Made by a program: the position numbers and the translations under genes. The notes under the pieces were generated by a model. That model was not told where the DNA came from, searched no databases, and was given only the letters and a program-made list of their open reading frames with translations. This document shows positions 37,015 to 46,105 of a DNA stretch of 58,326 bases, piece after piece (position 1 is the first letter of the stretch; the number at the start of each line of letters is the position of its first letter). The stretch is from Acidimicrobiaceae bacterium. GTDB lineage: Bacteria > Actinomycetota > Acidimicrobiia > Acidimicrobiales > RAAP-2. The stretch covers positions 1 through 58,326 of the forward strand of contig PKYK01000022.1 in NCBI GenBank assembly GCA_003133665.1, read 5' to 3'.

Positions 37015-37362
37015 GTCAGAACCCTCCGTTCGCCGACTGATGCAGAACCTTACTGCAACAGTCGGCGGATTCTCGGGGGATTGCCGGGCCCAACGGAGGC
37101 GTCCGGGCACCGGCGCAGTATGGGTATCTCATATCGGCGATTGTCAACCCCATCGTTGCCGACTCGCAGGATATCTGCGGCGCGGCGAATCGATTGCCGC
37201 GAAGTCCACACCCGTCGAGCCAGGCTTCTCAGGGCCTCGTCCTGGTCGATTCCGTCAGCGACTTCGAATCTGTCCGCGCGTGCCGCTCGGGTGGTTCTGG
37301 ACCAACGGGAACTGCGCGAGCGGTGGGCAGGTGCGACGGTGGCCCAGTCGTGCCGATGACAC
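37015..37362. other. Gap with a degraded repeat
   Basis: No supported gene. CCCAGTCGTGCCGATGACACTCAGAAGG (37343-37370) is a remnant of the repeat (copy 15). It lies just beyond the 3' end of the DUF3303 gene. Confidence 0.4.
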
Positions 37363-37366
37363 TCAG
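37345..37366 (+). repeat. Degraded tRNA-Leu-3'-like repeat, copy 15
   Basis: GTCGTGCCGATGACACTCAG: GTCG/CGAT pairing is weak and the end reads GACACT. At the 3' edge of a minus-strand gene, as for better copies. Confidence 0.35.
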
Positions 37367-37674
37367 AAGGCCGATTTCGCCACGCTGATCGCCTCGATGT
37401 TCAGCGGGGGAACCTGCAGGACGTCGATTACAGGGAAGACCTGGAATTCAAACCAGGGGCTCCAAGTCACGAGGTCCCGGTAGAGCTCGTCGGGGTTGTC
37501 AACCTCGACCACTGAGAATCCGCCATTCCCGTCGCAGCGCTGAACCCATTCGCGAATTGTGGCCACTTCGCTCGGCTTCCACGTCGACAGGAGTTTCTGC
37601 GAAGACTCCAAGTTTTCGAGATTGTCGGCTGCGTTGCTTCCGGCCCGGTTAGTGTACGTGAATACAAATTTCAT
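37363..37674 (-). CDS. DUF3303-like protein
   Basis: 103 residues from ATG 37674, a few bases after GGGCGG. Starts MKFVFTYTNRAGSN; GFSVVEVDNPDELYRDLVTWSPWFEFQVFPVI matches the DUF3303 core, an alpha-beta family of unknown function. Its stop lies at the edge of a degraded repeat. Confidence 0.78.
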   Translation of the reverse strand: MKFVFTYTNRAGSNAADNLENLESSQKLLSTWKPSEVATIREWVQRCDGNGGFSVVEVDNPDELYRDLVTWSPWFEFQVFPVIDVLQVPPLNIEAISVAKSAF

Positions 37675-37793
37675 CTGGTACCGCCCTTCGTTGTCACTGC
37701 GTTGACATGTCGGCAACGGCCAAGTGCCAGGCCGATAAATGGGATTATGGCATGTGGGCGGCGCACGTGCTCAGGGCCAGAGCGTCGCAGCGG

Positions 37794-37823
37794 AGATGGG
37801 CCGTCGGTCCTCTGGCACCAGCA
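37794..37823 (+). repeat. Degraded tRNA-Leu-3'-like repeat, copy 16
   Basis: GGGCCGTCGGTCCTCTGGCACCAGC keeps GTCGG and CACCAG; the second stem is lost. Between the DUF3303 and DUF1918 genes. Confidence 0.4.
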
Positions 37824-37958
37824 ATCTGCACGACTTCGGTTCCGACCTCATCGACGTGGCCGTTGCGCAGGGGGGCGTCGAGGCATGCCGTTGGCGAGGC
37901 GTCGAACCACTCACTGACCGCCGCAGAACTAGTTCGCCCCTCGGCGAGCCGGTTTCGG

Positions 37959-38153
37959 CTATTTGTGGTCCCGACTGATGACGGTGGCGTCAGATCCTGG
38001 GAAGTAGAGGTCTTCATGCTCGCTGTCGTCCCATTGGACCAGGTAGGGCGGCTCCCCATTCTCATGGCGAACCTCGAGGACAATGCAACGACGATCAGGC
38101 TGGCCCACGCGATGTCCACTCACCACAATTCGGTCACCTACCTTGGCATTCAT
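37959..38153 (-). CDS. DUF1918-like protein
   Basis: 64 residues from ATG 38153 behind GGGGGG. The order is MNAKVGDRIVVSGHRVGQPDRRC, then HENGEPPYLVQWDDSEHEDLYFPGSDATV, the DUF1918 hallmark, common in Actinobacteria and of unknown role. Probably a small beta-barrel. Confidence 0.85.
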   Translation of the reverse strand: MNAKVGDRIVVSGHRVGQPDRRCIVLEVRHENGEPPYLVQWDDSEHEDLYFPGSDATVISRDHK

Positions 38154-38724
38154 GACGCCCCCCATCTACGAACCGATCACCCTCTGTCTATATGGCCCGT
38201 GGCGCCAGCACTAGGGACGGAAGTCCCAGATGTCACGGGCGCAGACCCGAAACACGGCGCTCACCCAGCGTTTTGGATGCTCGAACGGTTGAGTTCCGTG
38301 TCTGGGTTGCGCCATTGGCGAGAGGATGCGTCGCTCCTGAAGGCGCAGATTCCGGAGCCAATCGGACGTCCGGTTTCGGGGCAGAGAGTCCGGTGACTGA
38401 GCTCCGGTTCGTGTCCGCTGCCCAGCGGTGATCGCCGCCACGTTAGTTGACCGACATGCCGACAGGTGGGTTCCGCCCCATGATGTGCCGTCGACATCGA
38501 ACGACTCGAAACGCGGGAAGACCCCTTGGCCGTTTCTGGTGTTGGTCCCCAGGCGGAGAGGACTATTGACCCTGGGCGCCCGGTCACCCAGGGTGCCAGA
38601 GTTCTTGCTGGGTGGGAGTGGCGGCCCTGGGGCCGGATGCACGCAGAGATCCAGAGATGCGAGCGCGACGGCGCTGTTTGATGAAAGACCAGTCGTCATC
38701 AGTGATCGCGGGAATGGGGAGTTG
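38154..38724. other. Gap upstream of the nitroreductase gene
   Basis: 571 bases with no supported gene. A stretch near 38194-38212 (TGGCCCGTGGCGCCAGCACTAGG) may be a worn-down repeat. The frame from 38428 to the nitroreductase is open but without likeness. Confidence 0.4.
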
Positions 38725-39372
38725 ATGAGCGAAACCGAATCAGACACAGACATCGCGGAGTCGCATCGATCGCCTGGAGCGTGCCGGGCCGAAGCCGGGG
38801 GCACGTTGAAGGCAATCTACGAGCGCCGATCCGTTCGGGCCTACTCCGACATGCCGGTGACCCGTGAAGACGTCGAACTGCTACTGGACGCCGCTATCCA
38901 CGCCCCCAGCGCGGTCAACTCCCAGCCGTGGGCCTTCGCCGTCATCCAGCAGCGAGAGGCCCTTACCCGCTACGCCGAGGAAGGGAAGAAGCTCTTGCTC
39001 GGCGAACCCCCAAACGTGGAAGTCGTCGAGAGCGGGCTGCCTAACATCGATCGACTTCGCCAGATGGCTTCTGGTGCGGACTTCGCCCTTTTCCATCGCG
39101 CTCCCGCATTGATCGTGATCTACGCCACGAGCATCGAGGGTGTGTCGGACTGCTACCTCGCGGCGCAGAACCTGATGCTGGCCGCTTGGGCGATCGGGCT
39201 TGGAACCTGCCCGATCGGCTTGGCTCGTCCGCTATTCAATCAGGCGGAGGTGAAGACGGAACTCGAGGTCCCGCTCGATTGGTCTGCGGCTCTGCCAATC
39301 GCCGTCGGACGGCCCGCCGGCGAGACTCCACCCAGCTCAAGGCGCCCGGCCCAGATCGTCGCCTGGAAATGA
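38725..39372 (+). CDS. Nitroreductase-family protein
   Basis: 215 residues from ATG 38725 behind GGGGAG. FMN-binding motif YERRSVRAYSDMPVTRED near residue 32, then APSAVNSQPWAFAVIQ, YLAAQNLMLAAWAIGLGTCPIG and GRPAGETP, the standard nitroreductase order. Reduces nitro groups, quinones or flavins with NAD(P)H; substrate unknown. Its TGA overlaps the next ATG (ATGA). Confidence 0.9.
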   Translation: MSETESDTDIAESHRSPGACRAEAGGTLKAIYERRSVRAYSDMPVTREDVELLLDAAIHAPSAVNSQPWAFAVIQQREALTRYAEEGKKLLLGEPPNVEVVESGLPNIDRLRQMASGADFALFHRAPALIVIYATSIEGVSDCYLAAQNLMLAAWAIGLGTCPIGLARPLFNQAEVKTELEVPLDWSAALPIAVGRPAGETPPSSRRPAQIVAWK

Positions 39373-39968
39373 CGCCTCCAGCGAAGACTGCGCCCGGCAA
39401 GCAAGTTCGAGCCGCGGGCATGAGGAGTACCTCGACGATGAAGGAACTTCCATTATCAGACGTCTATCAACTTCTCGAACCGGGACCCGTGGTGCTGCTG
39501 ACCACAGCGCAGAGTGGCCGGTCAAACGTCATGACGATGTCGTGGCACATGATGGTGGATTTCGTGCCGCCGCTGGTTGCCTGTGTGGTGAGCAGTGCGG
39601 ACTACAGTTTCACGGCGTTACTGGCCGAGCGAGAGTGCGTGATTGCCATTCCCAGCGTTGAGCTGGCGCCAATCGTGGTGAAGGTCGGGAATTCTTCGGG
39701 CCGCTCCATCGACAAGTTCAGGAAGCTCGGACTGACGACGCTGCCCGCCGAGCTGATTTCGCCGCCGCTGGTTGCCGAGTGCTTCGCCAACTTCGAATGC
39801 AGGGTCGTGGACGCGAGCCTGGTGGACAAGTACAACCTCTTCGTCCTTGAGGTGATCAAGGCCTGGATCGACCCAGGGCAAAAGCGACCGAAGACCATTC
39901 ACCATCATGGATACGGGAAGTTCGTGGTAGATGGCAAGACGATTGTGCTGAAGTCGAAGATGAAATAG
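39369..39968 (+). CDS. Flavin reductase-family protein
   Basis: About 199 residues from ATG 39369; an inner ATG at 39438, behind GAGGAG, would give MKELPLSDVYQLLEPGPVVL, which is close to the usual family N-terminus. Motifs VVLLTTAQSGRSNVMTMSWHM and SVELAPIVVKVGNSSGRSIDKF fit flavin-reductase-like FMN-binding proteins. Coupled to the nitroreductase, so the pair probably forms a small redox operon. Confidence 0.88.
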   Translation: MTPPAKTAPGKQVRAAGMRSTSTMKELPLSDVYQLLEPGPVVLLTTAQSGRSNVMTMSWHMMVDFVPPLVACVVSSADYSFTALLAERECVIAIPSVELAPIVVKVGNSSGRSIDKFRKLGLTTLPAELISPPLVAECFANFECRVVDASLVDKYNLFVLEVIKAWIDPGQKRPKTIHHHGYGKFVVDGKTIVLKSKMK

Positions 39969-40137
39969 GACGACCGGCGATTCAAGTGCCCGAGCGCATC
40001 GGTCGGTGAACGCCGCTACACGATCTGGCCCGAGAACCTTTCGATTTGGATCAAATGGACTTCGCTTGCGGGCAGATGCAACCACCCCTCACATGCGAAT
40101 TGCGCGGTTCAATGAAGCGAGTCCGTCCACCGCCGAT

Positions 40138-40173
40138 GCCCGGCGTCAGACCTGTCATGTCGGGCCGGGCACC
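40138..40173 (+). repeat. tRNA-Leu-3'-like repeat, copy 17 (variant)
   Basis: GCCCGGCGTCAGACCTGTCATGTCGGGCCGGGCAC. Shares GGCGTCAGACCTG and GTCGGGCCG with copy 10, plus the final GCAC. Lies about 40 bases past the 3' end of the MoaD-like gene. Confidence 0.65.
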
Positions 40174-40212
40174 CTTCGCCGTCGCACGCAGCGCCTCGTG
40201 CCGGGCGGGACT

Positions 40213-40509
40213 TCAGCCGCCCGCCATCGCGCCGACGACGAAGAACGGCTCAGCCCCAGACGCGACGGCGGGGGGAAGCAGCGCATCGGGGAGTTGGTGG
40301 GACAGATCGTCCTCGCAAGCGAAGAAACGCACGTACGCACGACGTCGCTGCGTTGCGGGATCGCGAATAGTCCCTTGCAGGACCGGAAAACGAGCTTCGA
40401 GCGCGTCGATCACCGACCGCTGGGTGGGCGGACCGATTACGTCGAGTTCGACTTCGCGGCCGACGTGGGCGAGCGTTCTCAGATGTTCCGGCAGGACGAG
40501 CCGGATCAT
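40213..40509 (-). CDS. MoaD/ThiS-like ubiquitin-fold sulfur carrier protein
   Basis: 98 residues. Beta-grasp start [24 protein letters not shown], with [16 protein letters not shown] as the helix, and a C-terminus ending [10 protein letters not shown]. The terminal Gly-Gly is the thiocarboxylate-forming tail of MoaD/ThiS proteins. Its start overlaps the stop of the Asp-box protein by 4 bases (ATGA), so the two are one unit. No E1-like activating gene or thiamin/molybdenum gene is nearby. Confidence 0.82.
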   Translation of the reverse strand: MIRLVLPEHLRTLAHVGREVELDVIGPPTQRSVIDALEARFPVLQGTIRDPATQRRRAYVRFFACEDDLSHQLPDALLPPAVASGAEPFFVVGAMAGG

Positions 40510-41621
40510 GCCAACGTTTGGACTTCGACCGAGAGTACCGACGGCAGGTCCCGAACAATAGGTTTCCAGCTGTCCCCGGCGTTATTCGACACGTAGACCT
40601 GACCCCCAGTTGTCCCGAAATAGATCCCGCAAGAGTCGAGCGAGTCAACCGCCATGGCGTCGCGCAGCACATTGACGTAGCAGTCACGTTGCGGAAGGCC
40701 ATCGGTGAGCGGCTCCCAGTCATTGCCGCCGCTTCGACTGCGGTAGACCCGTAGCTTCCCGTCGGGAGGGAAATGCTGCGAATCGCTCGTGATCGGAACG
40801 ACGTAGACGGTCCCTGGTTCATGCGCATGGACATCGATGGCGAAGCCGAAATCGGTCGGCAGATTGCCGCTCACCTCAGCCCAGGACTCGCCGGCATCGT
40901 CGCTGCGCATGACGTCCCAATGCTTTTGCATGTACAGCACGTCGGGGCGCGACGGGTGCATGGCGATGTGGTGAACGCAGTGCCCGACCTCCGCATCCGA
41001 ATCCGGAATGCCCTCAGAATGAAGGCCCCGGTTCATTGGACGCCAACTCACGCCGCCGTCATCGGTGCGAAACACGCCGGCTGCCGATATGGCAACGAAG
41101 ATCCTTTTCGGATCGTTCGGACTGACGATGATTGTGTGCAGGCACATCCCTCCGGCTCCAGGTTGCCACGATGAACCCGAACCATGGCCCCGAAGCCCCG
41201 GGAGTTCGTGCCAGTTCTGAGCGCCATCTGTCGAACGGAACAGTGCGGCGTCTTCGACGCCAGCGAGCACGGTGTCTGGGTCGGTCAGCGATGGTTCGAG
41301 ATGCCAGACCCGTGCGAACTCCCACGGGTGTGGCGTGCCGTCGTACCACTGGTGCGTACCGGGCACACCGTCGTACCGGAACTGGTTCCCCGCGGGCTCC
41401 CAAGTTGCTCCACCGTCATCGGAACGTTGTATCAACTGCCCGAACCAGCTGGTGGACTGCGACGCGTAGATCCGGTTCGGGTCTGCGGGCGAGCCCTTGA
41501 CGTGGTAAACCTCCCAGCCTCCGAACAGGGGACCGCTGATGCCCCAATCCTCGCGCTTACCATCCGATCTGAGAATGAATGCGCCCTTCCGTGTGCCAAC
41601 CAGCACTCGCACGCCGCTCAT
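40506..41621 (-). CDS. Asp-box (BNR) repeat beta-propeller protein
   Basis: 371 residues. Asp-box motifs repeat along the chain: [40 protein letters not shown]. The N-terminus is [21 protein letters not shown]. No signal peptide is seen, so it is probably cytoplasmic. Families with such repeats include sialidases and photosystem assembly factors, but no active-site set was recognised. Coupled to a MoaD/ThiS-like gene, a pairing I recall from other Actinobacteria. Confidence 0.85.
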   Translation of the reverse strand: MSGVRVLVGTRKGAFILRSDGKREDWGISGPLFGGWEVYHVKGSPADPNRIYASQSTSWFGQLIQRSDDGGATWEPAGNQFRYDGVPGTHQWYDGTPHPWEFARVWHLEPSLTDPDTVLAGVEDAALFRSTDGAQNWHELPGLRGHGSGSSWQPGAGGMCLHTIIVSPNDPKRIFVAISAAGVFRTDDGGVSWRPMNRGLHSEGIPDSDAEVGHCVHHIAMHPSRPDVLYMQKHWDVMRSDDAGESWAEVSGNLPTDFGFAIDVHAHEPGTVYVVPITSDSQHFPPDGKLRVYRSRSGGNDWEPLTDGLPQRDCYVNVLRDAMAVDSLDSCGIYFGTTGGQVYVSNNAGDSWKPIVRDLPSVLSVEVQTLA

Positions 41622-41880
41622 CTGTGCTCCTCTCGCCGATTTGCGCGGGCTCTTGCCTTCCCGAGTCAGAGTAGCGCCGAGGCACCGGTTTGCCGTTGCC
41701 TTGCTACGGCAATCAACTCGTTGCTGACAATTGAAACGCTGGCCGTCTTGGGAGTCCAGTCAATTCGCCCGCGTGGTTTTGACCGGCCAATCTCCATCGG
41801 AAGTCCTCTCTGTCAAGACGAGGGCCCAGGCGCCGTATTCGACCGGACGCGAAAGGGGGCTTCGACGAGGCAGCCGGGGA

Positions 41881-43260
41881 TCAGTTCGCTGCTGCGCCGG
41901 CCGCGTTCAGCAGACTCTCGAATCCGCGGTTGATGCCCAGGACGAGAGGGGCGAGGTCGCTGGCGGCGTCCCGGTCGCCGGTGATGCCGAAGTAGAGGGT
42001 GCCACAGTATGACCAGAGTGCGATGGCGATGCGGATGCGTCCGGCGATCGGCACGAAGGGGTACGCCTCAAGCATTCGACTGCCACAAAGGTAGAGCGGG
42101 CTCTGGGGCCCCCGGACGTTGGTCACGATGGTCTCGAGGTTGCGCTGACCTCGCACGACGGCGCGCGCGACAGCGGCCGCGACGCCCTGAGGGGTGAAGT
42201 CGCCGACGTGCAAGAGGACATTTGAGGCGTTGGCTTCATGCGAGCGCTTCACGTCGTCCAGGTGCTTGCGGATTGCTGCGTAAGCCTCCAGGGGATCGTT
42301 GATCCCGAGCGGGAGGAGTGCGTGAGTGACGGCGACGCGGTTGTCGAGGTGTCCGTGCTCGTCGGGAGCACGTATCGACACGGGGACGAGTGCCATGATG
42401 GTGCGCTCGTCGATCGACTCGCCGCGCGAGTTGACCAGTTCGCGGAATCCGCGCGATATGGCGGTGAGCACGACGTCGTTCACGGTGCCACCGAGGCAGT
42501 CGCGGATGGTTGCGACATCGCCGAGCGAGATGCACGTGTGCTCCCAGCGGCGATGAGGTCCGATTGGCCCGGTCAGGCGCGAGTCGCGACGGCTCGGCTG
42601 GAACCACAATCCTTTTGCGCCAGCAACGAAGTCGTGCAGACGGGTCCATGTGCTGCGGAAGTGGAAGACCATTCTCACGACGCGGCGGGCCAGAATCCAG
42701 GCGGACCCGACCGCCGCAGCCGTGGCGAAACGGGCGATCTTGATTGGCGACGGCTCAGGGTCGGGTATCCACCCGTCGGAAGGCGGGACTTCGACGCTGG
42801 CCGCACGGTCCATCATCGCCGCGAGCAAGTCGGTGCCGGCGATTCCGTCGACCATGCAATGGTGGACCTTCGAGACAATCGCCCAGCGATCGTGGGCAAG
42901 CCCGTCAACGACCCACATCTCCCATAGTGCTCGACTGCGGTCGAGCGGCTGTGCCATCACCCGCTCGACGAGCTGCTCGAGGGCCAGATGCTGCTCAGGT
43001 GGCAATGACGCGTGATGCAGATGGTCGTCAAGGTTGAAGTTCACGTCGTCGATCCAGACTTGGCGCGCAGCGTTCCACAATGCCTCGCGAACACGTTGAC
43101 GACAGCGTGGGACGAGCTGGATCTTCGCTTCGACGAACGCTCGTGTCGACTGAAGTGAGGGCGCTGGCCCTTCGAAAATACTCACGGATCCGATATTCAT
43201 CGGACTCACCCGGTTCTCGATCGCGAGAAACACAGCGTCAAGGCTGCTCAAGCGTTCCAT
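41881..43260 (-). CDS. Wax ester synthase/diacylglycerol acyltransferase (WS/DGAT)
   Basis: 459 residues. Catalytic motif HHCMVDG at 133-139 (HHxxxDG), N-terminal MERLSSLDAVFLAIEN and later NVRGPQSPLYLCG and LWSYCGTLYFGI are family marks. Uses acyl-CoA to make triacylglycerol or wax esters at the membrane or lipid droplet. Common as multi-copy genes in mycobacteria and Acidimicrobiia. Single-gene unit. Confidence 0.93.
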   Translation of the reverse strand: MERLSSLDAVFLAIENRVSPMNIGSVSIFEGPAPSLQSTRAFVEAKIQLVPRCRQRVREALWNAARQVWIDDVNFNLDDHLHHASLPPEQHLALEQLVERVMAQPLDRSRALWEMWVVDGLAHDRWAIVSKVHHCMVDGIAGTDLLAAMMDRAASVEVPPSDGWIPDPEPSPIKIARFATAAAVGSAWILARRVVRMVFHFRSTWTRLHDFVAGAKGLWFQPSRRDSRLTGPIGPHRRWEHTCISLGDVATIRDCLGGTVNDVVLTAISRGFRELVNSRGESIDERTIMALVPVSIRAPDEHGHLDNRVAVTHALLPLGINDPLEAYAAIRKHLDDVKRSHEANASNVLLHVGDFTPQGVAAAVARAVVRGQRNLETIVTNVRGPQSPLYLCGSRMLEAYPFVPIAGRIRIAIALWSYCGTLYFGITGDRDAASDLAPLVLGINRGFESLLNAAGAAAN

Positions 43261-43530
43261 CGACTGCCTCCGCGTACGACGCTACTGCCGGTTCGCGGCG
43301 GAATCGACATGGAGGTTCCAAGGCTCGAGCGCGCGACATCAACCTCCGGCATCTGGAGTTGACTCCGATCTCCTGGCAGAAGGAAGTCCCATTCGCGTCG
43401 ACGTGACTTGCACTTGTAGAGGTACACAGGTGACGGTGGGGGGTCCCCGGACGTGCAGAAGGTGCGCCCGCGGACTCTCTGAACTCATACGGGCCAGCGA
43501 AATCCACCCAGTTCTTGTTAGCCTCAGACT

Positions 43531-43911
43531 GTGGAGGATCGTCGGCGCACCCTGATATACGACGGGGATTGCGGCTTCTGCGCGAACTCGGCCAACTGGA
43601 TTTCTCGGCGTTGGGCGAAGCAGAGCCGGGCCGAGGCCGTTCCCTGGCAGCACCTAGGGCGAGAGGCCGTCGAGGCATCGCACCTTACGCCGGAAGATTT
43701 CAATCGAGCTGTGTGGTGGATCGACGGCGACCGACACGAAGCAGGCTCTCGGGCAATCGGGCGAGCGTTGGTTGCAGCGGGTGGGCCATGTGCACTGGTT
43801 GGATGGATCCTTCTCATTCCACCGATCTCGTGGCTTGCTCCCATCGGTTACCGGGTTGTGGCTCGTTATCGCCACCGGCTCCCAGGCGGGACACCGACCT
43901 GCAAAGTCTGA
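43531..43911 (+). CDS. DCC-family thiol-disulfide oxidoreductase-like protein (DUF393)
   Basis: 126 residues from GTG 43531. The motif DGDCGFC at 11-17 is the name-giving DCC pattern. One membrane segment CALVGWILLIPPISWLAPIG, then the closing YRVVARYRHRLPGGTPTC. Roles of this group are largely unknown; redox of small thiols is inferred from the motif. Confidence 0.87.
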   Translation: MEDRRRTLIYDGDCGFCANSANWISRRWAKQSRAEAVPWQHLGREAVEASHLTPEDFNRAVWWIDGDRHEAGSRAIGRALVAAGGPCALVGWILLIPPISWLAPIGYRVVARYRHRLPGGTPTCKV

Positions 43912-44331
43912 CCGAGCGCCTGACAGAAGCTCATTGAGGTTGATTCGTTCCGCAGCGCAGGGGCCCAGGATTGGCGCTTCCACGTAAAGAGGTAGACGCG
44001 CTCAACTGAACCGGAGGATCGCGAAATCCCTGTCAGCGGCTGTTCCCCTCATGACCCGATTCGTCAGTGGGGGATAGTTGAAGTCACTCCATCGATCTCC
44101 GAGGAGCTGACGTGATCATCTGCCCGTGCCGCGTGTCTGGTCAGTCATGGCGGGCCACTAACACCAGCAAGATGAGAGTCACGAGAGACCAATCAAATAC
44201 ACCTCCTCTGGGACTCACTTTGCCGGGACACGGTCTGGGAGCGTGGTGATACGCGTGGTGAGGTACGTGAACGGTTCGAATTGGGACTTTCGTCCCTAGG
44301 TGGAGTGATGTCGCTCACGGTACAATGATTT
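43912..44331. other. Gap with a degraded repeat before ncRNA copy B
   Basis: No supported gene. Holds a worn repeat at 44130-44168 and a possible promoter (TACAAT at 44321-44326) for ncRNA copy B; the -35 region is not clear. Confidence 0.45.
44130..44168 (+). repeat. Degraded tRNA-Leu-3'-like repeat, copy 18
   Basis: GTGTCTGGTCAGTCATGGCGGGCCACTAACACCAGC keeps a GGGCC core and ACACCAG, without a real hairpin. Last recognisable copy found in the window. Confidence 0.45.
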
Positions 44332-44596
44332 CGAGGGGTCTGGGAAGATCCTTTAGGAGGTCAGTGACGAGTGGATCCTGATTGTGGTTCATCCTGACAA
44401 CGGGTGACGAGGGATTGTACGGGAGAGATTCCCGGTAGGCCCATATGTCTTGGAGGCAAGGGGCTCGAAGTTGAGCCTTGCAACGGACGAGAAGCACGGA
44501 TGCTTCGCTGGGTGCCATTTCCCAAGTGATTCGGACCGGGTTACAAGTTAAGTAAAGCGCTCGATTCCCATTGATAGTTGGGACGGGCGCTTTCGC
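44332..44596 (+). ncRNA. Structured non-coding RNA candidate, copy B
   Basis: Aligns with copy A at 32789-33053, with many substitutions outside the shared blocks and indels in between. Same hairpin with a changed loop (GAAGCA-CGGA-TGCTTC), same CTCGAAGTTGAG and CTGGGTGCCATTTCCC blocks, and an equivalent terminator. TACAAT at 44321-44326 would be its -10 box. The Shine-Dalgarno-like AGGAGG (44355-44360) and a short frame from 44371 are at the same place as in copy A. Lies alone between DCC and RNA-ligase genes. Confidence 0.75.
44556..44594 (+). terminator. Intrinsic terminator of ncRNA copy B
   Basis: AGCGCTCG (44556-44563) pairs with CGGGCGCT (44584-44591). Compared with copy A, the sixth base of the left arm changed from C to T while the partner G stayed, so the stem is preserved. 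Confidence 0.8.
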
Positions 44597-44729
44597 ATGT
44601 AGGCCCTCATTGTCGTCCGCCGCCGATTTCGTCCTCGCATTGTCGGTCGATGTAGTCACGGTTACGTCCTCTATCCACGATTAGTGTCCCGAGTAGTTCG
44701 TGCTGGTCCGTCGCGTGATCGATCGTGAA

Positions 44730-45257
44730 TCACGATTCGAGGGATTTCGCAAGTGGCAACCGCTTCCAAGCTCGGTAGTGCGTGGCAGGATCTTCTCGCC
44801 TGTAGATTGTCAGCTCGGCTACCTCGAACGGGTCGAGGTCTTGCAGCGTGGAGACCAGTTGACTGTATGGCGGCAGCGCGTTCTCCTTGTGTGCGATCGC
44901 CAAGGTGAGGTGCGGAACATACTCTCTTTCCTTGGAGAACGCGGGCTCAAGACCGGATTTGGGCGAGATCACTTCGAGGATGTTCTGGTGCAACTGGGCG
45001 AGGTTGGTCCCTTCAACGGATAGATAGAGAATCCGGTTGCCGAAGGTTCTCGCCTCTCCGATGGCTACTCTGAATCGGGCGGATCGCGCTGCCACCTCGC
45101 GCACCCGCGGCAACCACGCCAAGTCGGGTGTCAAGCCGTCAGGTGCCTTGACAGTTATGTGCGGCACCGGCCAAGGGTCACCCATCTGACGCATCACCGT
45201 GGCGATCCGGACGCGCTGATCACGAGGTGGCTCAATCGCTATGAAGTACTTCAACAT
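44730..45257 (-). CDS. 2'-5' RNA ligase/phosphodiesterase-like protein (2H family)
   Basis: 175 residues. Two HxT motifs: HIT at 33-35 and HLT at 116-118, in the paired positions of the 2H phosphoesterase fold. Starts MLKYFIAIEPPRDQRVRIAT. Members open or close 2'-5' bonds or cyclic phosphates in RNA or small nucleotides; the substrate here is unknown. It neighbours ncRNA copy B (130 bases from its 3' end), but no link is shown. Confidence 0.88.
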   Translation of the reverse strand: MLKYFIAIEPPRDQRVRIATVMRQMGDPWPVPHITVKAPDGLTPDLAWLPRVREVAARSARFRVAIGEARTFGNRILYLSVEGTNLAQLHQNILEVISPKSGLEPAFSKEREYVPHLTLAIAHKENALPPYSQLVSTLQDLDPFEVAELTIYRREDPATHYRAWKRLPLAKSLES

Positions 45258-45402
45258 TGTGGATCAATTGTTCCATGATTCCTCAATCGGGAATCGACTT
45301 GCGGCCAGGGCATCGGCCCGCCCCGACCAGAAATCTTCGATTCGTCAAGGCAAAAAGGTAATTGCTTCAAGTGCGCGACCGCATCATTGGCGATGTCTCT
45401 TT

Positions 45403-45765
45403 CTAGCTGAACGGCCCTCGGAGGGCCTGCCGGATCCGAACATCAATCAGTTTCTCCACGAGTGCTCGGGGAAGTGGGGAATCGATCGAGAACCGGAGCG
45501 TTCCTTTCGATGTCGAATACCCTGCGACTTCCTCTTGCAGGACTTCGAGAACGGATCCACTGTGTGGGAAGTAGCTGAGATGATTCTTGAAGGCGGCAAA
45601 TCCAGCAATGAGTGTGCCGCGGATTCGGAATGCCGGAATGCCGTATGAAATGCATTGCTCCGCTTCCGGAATTATCTCAGCAATGGTTTCACGCAACTCA
45701 CTCAAGGATGATCGTTCGCGCTGGTCGAGTGTCGCGAGGTACGCGTCCACATCTTCTTTCGACAT
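45403..45765 (-). CDS. DUF1801 (YdhG/YjhA-like) protein
   Basis: 120 residues. Starts MSKEDVDAYLATLDQRERSSLSELR; CISYGIPAFRIRGTLIAGFAAFKNHLSYFPHSGSVL is the family core. Unknown biochemical role, thought to be a frataxin/iron-binding-like fold in some members. Small single unit. Confidence 0.88.
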   Translation of the reverse strand: MSKEDVDAYLATLDQRERSSLSELRETIAEIIPEAEQCISYGIPAFRIRGTLIAGFAAFKNHLSYFPHSGSVLEVLQEEVAGYSTSKGTLRFSIDSPLPRALVEKLIDVRIRQALRGPFS

Positions 45766-46105
45766 TGACCCAGTATCGCCTCATGCTCAACATTGGTCAA
45801 GGTTGAGTCGGTCGGGTTGCTCTTGCGAGGAATTGAAGGTGGGACCCGTCGGCTCGGGACAAAGGCCCACCGCTGGACTGTGACACTGCGGCGTTCGGTG
45901 CACGGGCGAATGCCACATCGCAGCCGCGGGCAGTGGGGGATTGGGCGAGACGGAGTAGGGACAAGATGTGACAAGTCTGTGGCACTCAACTGGCGGTGAC
46001 CCGTACTGAGTGACCCGAGAGTGAGTGATCCCGCGATTAGTGCTCGCCACTGACGGCTTACGCTGGCAGAATCTGGGATCCCCATCTTCGAAAGGATGGG
46101 ATATC
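45766..46105. other. Gap without a supported gene
   Basis: 340 bases. Only low-likelihood frames; no clear repeat, RNA or terminator seen. Confidence 0.45.

Noticed and set aside
20813..44168. CRISPR array
   Set aside because: Spacing is irregular (hundreds to thousands of bases), units hold genes, and no cas genes were seen.
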